Shown here piece by piece: positions 1-5,526 of a DNA stretch of 6,522 nt. Numbering within the stretch: position 1 is the first letter of the stretch; each line of letters starts with the position of its first letter. The DNA comes from Oscillospiraceae bacterium UBA6370. GTDB lineage: Bacteria; Bacillota; Clostridia; Oscillospirales; Oscillospiraceae. The stretch is from assembly GCA_002437735.1 (NCBI GenBank), contig DJRC01000091.1, forward strand, positions 9,733 through 16,254, read 5' to 3'. The position numbers were made by a program, and so were the translations under genes. The notes beneath the pieces are model-generated. The model was not told where the DNA came from. It ran no database searches and was given only the letters and a program-made list of their open reading frames with translations.

Positions 1-422
1 AGCGTGTGGCCGCGCATGGTCTCGATGACCGCGTGACAGTCCTCCCCCGCCGTGAAGCCGGGGCCGACGCCGACGACGACCGGCGCGTCGGTGATCCTTG
101 TGCCAAGGTTGCGCTTGGCAAGAATAGCGTCCACCAGCGCGTCGGGCGCGAGCGCTTCACGGCAGGTGCAGCCGGGGTCGGCGAGCATGGGAACGACGCC
201 CCGCGCGAGCAGGGCGCGCGCCTCGTCCGCGTTTGTAGCCAGACGGGCGGTCACGCCCTCGACCGTCGTTTCGCCGTGAACGATGGCTTCGGAGAAGGCG
301 ACCGTGCGGCGGATGGCCGTCGGGCGCTCCAGATCGGTCAGCACGACCCGGATGCCGCTGCGCCAAAGGCGCAGCGCGACGCCGGTGGCGAGATCGCCCG
401 CCCCGCGGATCAGCGCAAGCAT
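1..422 (-). CDS. yqeB: YqeB family selenium-dependent molybdenum hydroxylase accessory protein (partial, C-terminus off the left edge)
   Basis: The first 140 codons are present; the family is usually about 260-270 residues, so roughly the C-terminal half is missing beyond position 1. YqeB is a maturation factor found with selenium-dependent molybdenum hydroxylases; its exact biochemical step is not established. Visible family marks are an N-terminal glycine-rich nucleotide-binding-like motif (RGAGDLATG, residues 6-14), a conserved RRTVAFSEAI stretch (38-47) followed by GE and VEGV (50-57), DPGC (82-85), and VGVGPGFTAGEDCHAVIET (117-135). The ATG at 422-420 is preceded by AAGGGGG with a 7-nt spacer. 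The start lies inside the end of yqeC (13-nt overlap), which suggests coupled translation. It is the third gene of the operon xdhC-like, yqeC, yqeB. Family assignment is from recalled motifs and operon context, and I consider it firm. Confidence 0.9.
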   Translation of the reverse strand, partial: MLALIRGAGDLATGVALRLWRSGIRVVLTDLERPTAIRRTVAFSEAIVHGETTVEGVTARLATNADEARALLARGVVPMLADPGCTCREALAPDALVDAILAKRNLGTRITDAPVVVGVGPGFTAGEDCHAVIETMRGHT

Positions 423-1081
423 AGATATACCCCCTTGTGCAGGCTCCCCGCCGTGACCGGACAGGTGAGCCGGTTCGCGAGCGCGGCGGCACGGTCGTAG
501 TCCTCCGCCGTCTCGACCTTATTGATGTAAACGCGGTCGCCGAAGCCCTCGGCGAGCAGGACCGCAGCTTCCAGCTCCGGTGTGACAAGCGCGTTCTCAC
601 TGACGCCGCACAGTGCGGCATAACGCTCGCTCCGATGGCAGACATCGCGGATGGGTCTACCGAAGCCGTCCGCGCCGACGACCAACACGACGCGCTGGGC
701 ATTCGCCGGAATGACCGGTTCATGCGGCGCGTGCGCCTTGAGCGGCAGCTGCCTTGAGCCGTCGGCCTCAACGAGCACATGGTCGGCGAGCCGCGCAAGC
801 GCGTCAAAGGAGAGCGACGGCGCTCCGAGCTTTCCCTCGGCGGATGTCTCCCCGACGCAGACCGCGCCGTGCGTACTGAGTGCGGCGGATACCTCCGCTT
901 CGTCCGCGTTTTCCAGCACCGGATATTGCACAGGTCGCATGATATGGGTCGAGGTGCAGAGGAGGACCGTGCCCTTTTTCCGCAGCTCCTCCGTGAGCGT
1001 ATAGAGCAGCGTCGTTTTGCCGCCGCCGCCGATGAGCGCGGTGACGCCGCGACCGATATTCAACAACGGTGCGATCTGCAT
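410..1081 (-). CDS. yqeC: YqeC, putative selenium-dependent hydroxylase accessory protein
   Basis: A complete 223-residue cytoplasmic protein, of normal length for YqeC. The family is linked by gene neighbourhood to selenium-dependent molybdenum hydroxylases and is presumed to be an NTP-binding maturation factor; the reaction is unknown. The P-loop is GGGGKTT at residues 18-24, followed by a TSTHI segment at 43-47 (TTTHI in many relatives). The signature VEADGSR sits at 104-110 and leads into PLKAHAPHEPVIP at 113-125. INKVE at 186-190 resembles the guanine-specificity NKxD motif of GTPases, with Glu in the last place. The ATG at 1081-1079 has an AAAGGAG Shine-Dalgarno 7 nt upstream, and that sequence overlaps the stop codon of the upstream xdhC-like gene (12-nt gap between genes). 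The 3' end overlaps the yqeB start by 13 nt. No truncation or frameshift is seen. Confidence 0.92.
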   Translation of the reverse strand: MQIAPLLNIGRGVTALIGGGGKTTLLYTLTEELRKKGTVLLCTSTHIMRPVQYPVLENADEAEVSAALSTHGAVCVGETSAEGKLGAPSLSFDALARLADHVLVEADGSRQLPLKAHAPHEPVIPANAQRVVLVVGADGFGRPIRDVCHRSERYAALCGVSENALVTPELEAAVLLAEGFGDRVYINKVETAEDYDRAAALANRLTCPVTAGSLHKGVYLCLR

Positions 1082-1093
1082 AGCAATACTCCT

Positions 1094-2077
1094 TTATAGA
1101 TGCTCCGCGCGGTGGCGGATCATCTCGGCCGCGACGCTGATGGCGATCTCCTCCGGCGTTTCGGCCAGGATCGGCAGACCGATGGGCGCGTGAACGCGGT
1201 CGATGTCCTGCTGCGAGAAGCCCGCCGCGGCGAGCCTTTCGCGCGTGAGCGCGACCTTCTTCCTGCTGCCGATGCAGCCGATGTAGGTCGCCGGCGTGCG
1301 AAGCACCTGCTCTAAGATCTCGTAGTCCGCCTGATGGCCCGGCGTCATGACCACGGCGTAGTCGTCGGCGGTCAGCGACACCTTGTCAAAAATACGGCGG
1401 AAATCGCCGACGATGATCTCATGCGCCGTGGGGAAATGCGCGGGGCTTGCCAGCTCCGCGCGGTTATCGTACACCGTGACCTCGAAGCCGACATAGTGCA
1501 GCACCGGTGCGAGGGCGCGGCCGACATGGCCCGCGCCGAAGAGGTAGACGCACCCCGCGCGGACGATAGGCTCGACAAAGGTGCTGCCATCCCAGTAAGG
1601 TTTTGAGGTCAAGAAGCTCTCCGTGCCGTGGCGCAGCTCGTCCGCCGTAAGGAGGCGGAATTCGCGCAGCGCTTCGCCGTCGAGCACAAGATAGAGCCAG
1701 ACGTTTCTGCCGCTGCCGAGCGCGTCGCGCCAGGCGCGCAGCACCCCGATCTGCGCGGCGTTCTCAGGCGGAATATACTGGAACCATGCCGTCACGTCGC
1801 CGCCGCAGACCATGCCCGTGCTGTTCGCCGCCTCGGGGTGGAGCGCGAAGTCCCGCAGGGCGTTCCGCTTCTTTTCCAGCAGCTCGCGCGCGAGGAGAAT
1901 GGACTGCCGCTCCACCGCGCCGCCGCCGACCGTGCCGAGCGCCGTGCCGTCGGCAAAGACCGCCATGTGCGCGCCCGCCCCGCGCGGAGAGGAGCCGTCG
2001 GCCTTCAGGATGCTGCAGAGCATCACGCCCTCACCGCGCGACAAAGCGGAGAGCATCGTGTTTAAAATCTCTTTCAT
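1094..2077 (-). CDS. XdhC/CoxI family protein, molybdenum hydroxylase maturation factor
   Basis: A 327-residue protein, the first gene of the minus-strand operon. Characterised XdhC proteins bind molybdenum cofactor and help insert its sulfurated form into xanthine dehydrogenase; CoxI relatives serve CO dehydrogenase. The N-terminal XdhC/CoxI domain (about residues 10-100) shows the GSSPR and GTVGGGAVE segments (28-32, 48-56) and the conserved MVCGG with Cys91. The C-terminal Rossmann domain begins near residue 175 with FGAGHVG (180-186) and an acidic residue at the end of the second strand (YDN, Asp204), as expected for a dinucleotide fold. IGCIGSRKK (266-274) and IGLPILAETPEEIAISVAAE (299-318) are typical of the domain. 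The start at 2077 is chosen because it begins the conserved domain, has AAAGGAT 7 nt upstream and sits about 26 nt below a strong promoter. A frame-open extension to 2401 would cross the divergent promoter and the lipoprotein gene. Confidence 0.9.
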   Translation of the reverse strand: MKEILNTMLSALSRGEGVMLCSILKADGSSPRGAGAHMAVFADGTALGTVGGGAVERQSILLARELLEKKRNALRDFALHPEAANSTGMVCGGDVTAWFQYIPPENAAQIGVLRAWRDALGSGRNVWLYLVLDGEALREFRLLTADELRHGTESFLTSKPYWDGSTFVEPIVRAGCVYLFGAGHVGRALAPVLHYVGFEVTVYDNRAELASPAHFPTAHEIIVGDFRRIFDKVSLTADDYAVVMTPGHQADYEILEQVLRTPATYIGCIGSRKKVALTRERLAAAGFSQQDIDRVHAPIGLPILAETPEEIAISVAAEMIRHRAEHL

Positions 2078-2083
2078 TGCGTT

Positions 2084-2090
2084 ATCCTTT
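2084..2090 (-). promoter_or_regulatory. Ribosome binding site of the xdhC-like gene
   Basis: On the minus strand the sequence reads AAAGGAT followed by a 7-nt spacer and ATG. It decides the start of the xdhC-like gene at 2077, because none of the upstream in-frame Met codons falls inside the expected transcript. Confidence 0.75.
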
Positions 2091-2110
2091 ACAAAGAATG
2101 GTTTTTGGGT

Positions 2111-2139
2111 ATTATAGCAACGATTCCGCGTCAATGCAA
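2111..2139 (-). promoter_or_regulatory. Sigma-A-type promoter (extended -10) for the xdhC-like/yqeC/yqeB operon
   Basis: Read on the minus strand: a perfect TATAAT at 2116-2111, immediately preceded by TGC, which makes a TGn extended -10. A weak -35, TTGCAT, lies at 2139-2134 with an exact 17-bp spacer. Transcription would start near 2104, leaving a leader of roughly 26 nt before the xdhC-like ATG. That leader is too short for a molybdenum-cofactor riboswitch. The weak -35 combined with an extended -10 is compatible with activator control, which is inferred only. Confidence 0.75.
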
Positions 2140-2158
2140 GCGTCTGTGCGCGGCGTCT

Positions 2159-2187
2159 TTGACAAATGCAAAAATTTCCTGTAAAAT
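2159..2187 (+). promoter_or_regulatory. Sigma-A-type promoter for the lipoprotein and probably the MBOAT-DHHW genes
   Basis: A perfect -35 TTGACA (2159-2164), a 17-bp spacer and -10 TAAAAT (2182-2187, one mismatch to consensus). Transcription would start near 2194, giving a leader of about 80 nt before the ATG at 2277. The promoter is back-to-back with that of the molybdenum operon; the two -35 boxes are only 19 bp apart, so a regulator bound between them could affect both. Confidence 0.8.
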
Positions 2188-2223
2188 GTGGGAACCTTTT
2201 CGGTTTTCCTGCGTCTATACATC

Positions 2224-2245
2224 CCGAAGTCACTTTTGTGACCGG
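2224..2245 (+). promoter_or_regulatory. Small palindrome/hairpin in the lipoprotein leader
   Basis: GTCAC (2229-2233), TTTT, GTGAC (2238-2242) form a perfect 5-bp inverted repeat; CCG (2224-2226) and CGG (2243-2245) can add three pairs if the two A residues at 2227-2228 bulge out. It lies about 35 nt downstream of the predicted transcription start and 16 nt upstream of the Shine-Dalgarno. It could be an operator palindrome or an RNA hairpin in the 5' leader. A short palindrome like this can also arise by chance. Confidence 0.35.
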
Positions 2246-2260
2246 CAAAATACATTTTTC

Positions 2261-2266
2261 AAGGAG
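2261..2266 (+). promoter_or_regulatory. Ribosome binding site of the lipoprotein gene
   Basis: AAGGAG sits 10 nt before the ATG at 2277. It supports this start over an in-frame Met at 2166, which has no such site and lies upstream of the predicted -10 box. Confidence 0.75.
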
Positions 2267-2276
2267 AACCAACCAC

Positions 2277-2891
2277 ATGAAAAGAACACTTTCCCTCATC
2301 CTCGCCCTCGTCATGGCCCTGTCCCTGGCCGCCTGCGGCAAGAAGGACGGCGGCAAGGCCGACGGTGCGGACGCTCCCGCCGATTCCCTCACCATTCTCA
2401 ATAAGGTCTGGGAGAGCTACACCGACGATGAGAAGTTCCCCGCCGCCGGCGGCGATTACGAGCACAGCGTGGACGACGCGCCCGGTGCGTTCGACCTTTC
2501 CGACGCGGACAACCTCAGCTACATGCTCACCGTGCCGGCGGAGGATGCCTCCCTCATTGACGACGCCGCCTCTCTCATGCACATGATGAACATGAACACC
2601 TTCACCTGCGGCGCGATGCGCGTGACGAACAGCGACGATGTGACGAAGCTCGCCGACGATCTGCGCGATGCCATTCAGGGCAAGCAGTGGATGTGCGGCT
2701 TCCCCGATAAGCTGGTCATCGCCACGCTGGGCAATTACGTCATCTCCATGTACGGCGACGCCGATCTGATCGACACCTTCCGTGATAAGCTGCTCGCCGC
2801 CTACACCGATGCCTCCGTCGTTTACGACGAGACGATCGGCGAGGGGGAGATCACCGACGGCGGCGTGGTCGCCTTCTCCCCGGTTGCCTGA
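2277..2891 (+). CDS. Lipoprotein of unknown function, possibly DUF4358-like, upstream of MBOAT/DHHW genes
   Basis: A 204-residue protein with a clear lipoprotein signal: positively charged start (MKR), hydrophobic core and lipobox LAAC with the lipidated Cys at residue 20. The mature part, about 185 residues, begins with a short Gly/Lys/Asp-rich linker and is acidic. It has two further cysteines, in FTCGA (Cys111) and WMCGFP (Cys140), which could form a disulfide outside the cell, and a Met-rich patch MHMMNMN at 101-107. The pattern of MMN, then a helix, then PDKLVIATLGNYVISMYGD (143-161) and a final helix reminds me of DUF4358-type lipoproteins of Firmicutes; similar sequences have also been labelled 'bacteriocin transport accessory protein', a name that nothing here supports. 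It precedes the MBOAT and DHHW genes on the same strand, so a role in surface-glycan modification is possible but unproven. Confidence 0.85.
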   Translation: MKRTLSLILALVMALSLAACGKKDGGKADGADAPADSLTILNKVWESYTDDEKFPAAGGDYEHSVDDAPGAFDLSDADNLSYMLTVPAEDASLIDDAASLMHMMNMNTFTCGAMRVTNSDDVTKLADDLRDAIQGKQWMCGFPDKLVIATLGNYVISMYGDADLIDTFRDKLLAAYTDASVVYDETIGEGEITDGGVVAFSPVA

Positions 2892-2901
2892 GCGCTTCCC
2901 C

Positions 2902-2933
2902 ACAGCGCCCGCGCCTTGCGGTACGGGCGCTGT
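2902..2933 (+). terminator. GC-rich hairpin after the lipoprotein gene, weak or partial terminator
   Basis: ACAGCGCCCG (2902-2911) and CGGGCGCTGT (2924-2933) form a perfect 10-bp stem with a 12-nt loop. It starts 10 nt after the lipoprotein stop and ends 25 nt before the MBOAT ATG. The sequence after the stem (CCATTTC) is not a proper U-tract, so full termination is unlikely. It could instead reduce readthrough or protect the 3' end of the lipoprotein mRNA, giving unequal expression of the genes on either side. Confidence 0.55.
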
Positions 2934-2958
2934 CCATTTCAAATGAGGAGCCAACCGT

Positions 2959-4362
2959 ATGCTGTTTTCCAGTATCCCCTTCCTTTTCTATTTCCTGCCC
3001 TGCGTGTTCGTGCTCTATTTCCTTGTACCGATGCGTTGCAAAAATACCGTGCTGCTGCTCGCAAGCCTGTTCTTCTACGCTTGGGGCGAGCCGAAATTTG
3101 TTGTTTTCATGCTCGCGTCCATCGTGCAGGGCTATGTGCTTGCCCGTCTGCTGGAGAAATACCGGGCAGACCACAGGCGCGCGAAGCTCTTTCTGACGCT
3201 CTCGCTCGTGTTCAGTCTGGGACTTCTGGGCTACTGCAAGTACGCAGACTTCTTCCTCTCCGGCTTTAACGCGCTCACGGGATTGAATATCCCGCTGCTT
3301 CATGCGGCGCTGCCCATCGGCATCAGCTTCTACACCTTTCAGATCCTCAGCTATATGGTAGACGTCTACTGCGGCGACGTGAAAGCGCAGCGCAGCTTCA
3401 TCGACCTTGCCGCCTATGTCGCCATGTTCCCGCAGCTCATCGCGGGCCCCATCGTGCGCTATTCCGACATCGCTTCTCAGCTGGAGCACCGCACCCACTC
3501 CCTCGCGGACATCGCCGCCGGCGCACGGCGCTTCGTGCTGGGGCTGGGTAAAAAGGTGCTGCTGGCGAACGTCTTTTTTGAGCTTATCACGACGTTCAAG
3601 GCGAGCGACGACCGCTCCGTGCTCTTTTACTGGCTCTACGCCGCTGCCTGCGTGCTGAACATCTATTTTGATTTTTCCGGCTACAGCGACATGGCCATCG
3701 GCCTTGGGCGCATCTTCGGCTTCCGCTATCTTGAGAACTTCGACTATCCCTACATCTCCGCGAGCATCACGGAGTTCTGGCGGCGCTGGCACATGAGCCT
3801 TGGCTCATGGTTCCGCGACTATGTGTATATCCCGCTCGGCGGCAACCGCGTGAGCAAAGCAAAGTGGCTGCGCAATATTCTGGTCGTCTGGCTGCTGACC
3901 GGTCTCTGGCACGGCGCGGCGTGGAATTTTGTGCTGTGGGGGCTGTTCTTTGCCGTGTTCCTAATGGCAGAAAAGCTCTGGTACGGCAGGGCGCTTGCGA
4001 AAACGCGCGTTTTCAAGCACATCTATGTCCTGCTGCTCGTGGTCGTGAGCTTTGTGCTCTTCGACGCGAACAGCGTCGGCGAAGCAGCCGCGACCATCGG
4101 CGGGCTGTTCGGCGCGGCGGGCGTGAGCGCGGTCAACCCGATCAGCCTGTACTACCTCCGGAGCTTTGCCGTGGTGTTTCTCATCGGCATCGTCGGCGCG
4201 ACGCCGCTGCCAAAGCGGGCCGTGGAGCAGCTCGGTTCGACCAGAGCTGGAGCTGTGGTGCTTGATATTCTCGAACCGCTCGTGCTCGTCTCTGTGCTCG
4301 CGGTCTCGACCGGCTATCTTGTGGACGGCTCGTTCAATCCGTTCCTGTATTTCCGCTTCTAA
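2959..4362 (+). CDS. MBOAT family O-acyltransferase (AlgI-like)
   Basis: A 467-residue polytopic membrane protein of normal length for bacterial AlgI-like MBOATs. Family members move an acyl group, usually acetyl, across the membrane for O-acylation of exocellular polymers (AlgI for alginate, PatA for peptidoglycan, DltB for D-Ala on teichoic acids). Several hydrophobic segments start at residue 1 (PFLFYFLPCVFVLYFLV). Family motifs are PIGISFYTFQ near residues 119-128, PQLIAGPI near 157-164, YFDFSGYSDMAIGLG near 236-250, FWRRWHMSLGSWFRDYVYIP with His278, and TGLWHGAAWNF with the invariant His318 regarded as the active-site residue. GAGGAG lies 8 nt before the ATG. The DHHW gene follows after 12 nt, as expected for an acyl-transfer pair. 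The substrate cannot be read from the sequence; DltB is less likely because no dltA/C/D genes are present. Confidence 0.93.
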   Translation: MLFSSIPFLFYFLPCVFVLYFLVPMRCKNTVLLLASLFFYAWGEPKFVVFMLASIVQGYVLARLLEKYRADHRRAKLFLTLSLVFSLGLLGYCKYADFFLSGFNALTGLNIPLLHAALPIGISFYTFQILSYMVDVYCGDVKAQRSFIDLAAYVAMFPQLIAGPIVRYSDIASQLEHRTHSLADIAAGARRFVLGLGKKVLLANVFFELITTFKASDDRSVLFYWLYAAACVLNIYFDFSGYSDMAIGLGRIFGFRYLENFDYPYISASITEFWRRWHMSLGSWFRDYVYIPLGGNRVSKAKWLRNILVVWLLTGLWHGAAWNFVLWGLFFAVFLMAEKLWYGRALAKTRVFKHIYVLLLVVVSFVLFDANSVGEAAATIGGLFGAAGVSAVNPISLYYLRSFAVVFLIGIVGATPLPKRAVEQLGSTRAGAVVLDILEPLVLVSVLAVSTGYLVDGSFNPFLYFRF

Positions 4363-4374
4363 GGGGGTGCGAGG

Positions 4375-5475
4375 ATGAACAAACGCATCAAAAATATCGT
4401 GACCGTCGTGCTCCTTGCCGCGTTTCTTTTCGGTTTTGGGGCGTGGGCGACGCTCAAGCCCGCCGACAGCCTCTCGCTCAGCGAGCGGCGTAAGCTCAAG
4501 CAGCTTCCCGCCGTCCGCATGGACGCCGTGCTCAGCGGCAAATTCATGTCCGACTTTGAGGGCTATGCGCTCGACCAGTTTCCTCTGCGCGACGAGTGGC
4601 GCACGCTCAAGGCGCTCAACCGGCTCTACGTCTACCGGCAGAAGGACAACAACGGCGTCTATATCAAGGACGGCTATGCCGCGAAGCTCGAATATCCGAT
4701 GAACGAAAGCTCCATCGGCCACGCCGCCGAGCGCTTCCGCTACCTCTACGAGAATTTCATGGCGGACGCGGGCGCAAGGGTCTATCTCTCCGTCATCCCC
4801 GACAAGAACTACTTCCTCGCGGAGGCGAACGGCTACCCCGCCATCGACTACGAAGCCTTCGTTGAAGCCCTGCGGGAGCAGATGGACTTCGCGCAGTATA
4901 TCGACCTCTTCGGTCAGCTGACGCTGGACGATTACTACCGCACGGACTCCCACTGGCGGCAGGAAAAGTTGCCCGCCGTTGCCGCCTACCTCGCGCGTGA
5001 GATGGGCGTGACGCTCACAGGCGAGTACACGGAGCAGGTGCTTGACCGCCCCTACTACGGCGTGTACTACGGTTACGCGGCGCTGCCCATGCAGCCCGAC
5101 GAGCTGCGTTATCTCACGAGTGAGACGCTCGCAGGCTGCACAGTCTACAACTACGAGACGGATACGTTCGGCACGGTGTACGACATGGAAAAGGGCGCGG
5201 GGAACGATCCCTATGAGCTGTTCCTTTCCGGTTCGATCTCCCTCCTGTCGATTGAAAATCCGAACGCCGAAACCGACCGCGAGTTGATCGTCTTCCGCGA
5301 CTCCTTCGGCAGCTCCCTCGCGCCCCTGCTGGCGGAGGGCTACGCGAAAATCACGCTGGCGGATATCCGCTATCTTCCCTCCTCCCAGATGGGCAAGCTG
5401 CTGGACTTCACCGACGCGGACGTACTGTTCCTCTACAGCGTGCCGGTGCTCAACAACAGCGATACGCTGAAATAA
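4375..5475 (+). CDS. DHHW family (AlgJ/AlgX-like SGNH-type) membrane-anchored protein
   Basis: A 366-residue protein with an N-terminal membrane segment at about residues 7-27 (IKNIVTVVLLAAFLFGFGAWAT). This is a signal anchor or uncleaved signal with no lipobox, so the rest should lie outside the membrane. The DHHW region reads YYRTDSHWRQE, with Asp191 and His193 in the D-x-H arrangement used by AlgJ and AlgX; the first His of the eponymous DHHW is Ser here. The nucleophile candidate is Ser310 in VFRDSFGSSLAPLL, so a full Ser-Asp-His set is present. In the AlgI-AlgJ/AlgX model this partner takes the acyl group and transfers it to, or removes it from, the glycan. The gene starts 12 nt after the MBOAT stop; the strong Shine-Dalgarno AAGGGGGTG overlaps that stop, so the pair is probably co-translated. 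A bidirectional terminator follows directly. Confidence 0.88.
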   Translation: MNKRIKNIVTVVLLAAFLFGFGAWATLKPADSLSLSERRKLKQLPAVRMDAVLSGKFMSDFEGYALDQFPLRDEWRTLKALNRLYVYRQKDNNGVYIKDGYAAKLEYPMNESSIGHAAERFRYLYENFMADAGARVYLSVIPDKNYFLAEANGYPAIDYEAFVEALREQMDFAQYIDLFGQLTLDDYYRTDSHWRQEKLPAVAAYLAREMGVTLTGEYTEQVLDRPYYGVYYGYAALPMQPDELRYLTSETLAGCTVYNYETDTFGTVYDMEKGAGNDPYELFLSGSISLLSIENPNAETDRELIVFRDSFGSSLAPLLAEGYAKITLADIRYLPSSQMGKLLDFTDADVLFLYSVPVLNNSDTLK

Positions 5476-5481
5476 GGACGC

Positions 5482-5511
5482 AAAAAAGCGCCGCGGCCGC
5501 AGCGCTTTTTT
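5482..5511. terminator. Bidirectional intrinsic terminator between convergent genes
   Basis: AAAAAAGCGC (5482-5491) and GCGCTTTTTT (5502-5511) form a perfect 10-bp inverted repeat around a GC-rich 10-nt centre that can add two more pairs. It gives a GC stem followed by six U residues on both strands. It begins 6 nt after the DHHW stop on the plus strand and 15 nt after the Na/Pi-family stop on the minus strand, so it serves both transcripts. Confidence 0.92.
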
Positions 5512-5526
5512 CTCTGTCTTTTTTGC

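Noticed and set aside
6..1099. Plus-strand open frames opposite yqeB and yqeC
   Set aside because: They have no recognisable domain or good ribosome binding site, and they lie fully antisense to well-supported genes.
1..2077. Selenocysteine codon or SECIS element in the molybdenum accessory genes
   Set aside because: All three frames are read through by sense codons, and selenium in these enzymes is a labile cofactor ligand, so no UGA recoding is expected.
2078..2110. Molybdenum-cofactor riboswitch before the xdhC-like gene
   Set aside because: The predicted leader is only about 26 nt, far too short for that aptamer, and no stem structure is visible.
2166..2276. Upstream start for the lipoprotein gene at 2166
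   Set aside because: The Met at 2166 lies between the -35 and -10 boxes, and using it would bury the lipoprotein signal peptide inside the protein. The ATG at 2277 has AAGGAG and begins a classic signal.
2078..2401. In-frame 108-codon N-terminal extension of the xdhC-like gene
   Set aside because: It would cross both promoters and run antisense into the lipoprotein gene, and its composition does not resemble the XdhC family. The start at 2077 has a good ribosome binding site and begins at the domain.
2259..4953. Long minus-strand open frames opposite the lipoprotein, MBOAT and DHHW genes (2259-2954, 2851-3792, 3961-4953)
   Set aside because: They are shadows produced by GC-rich third positions. 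Their translations are rich in His, Arg, Glu and Val with no recognisable domain, and they oppose genes with clear families.
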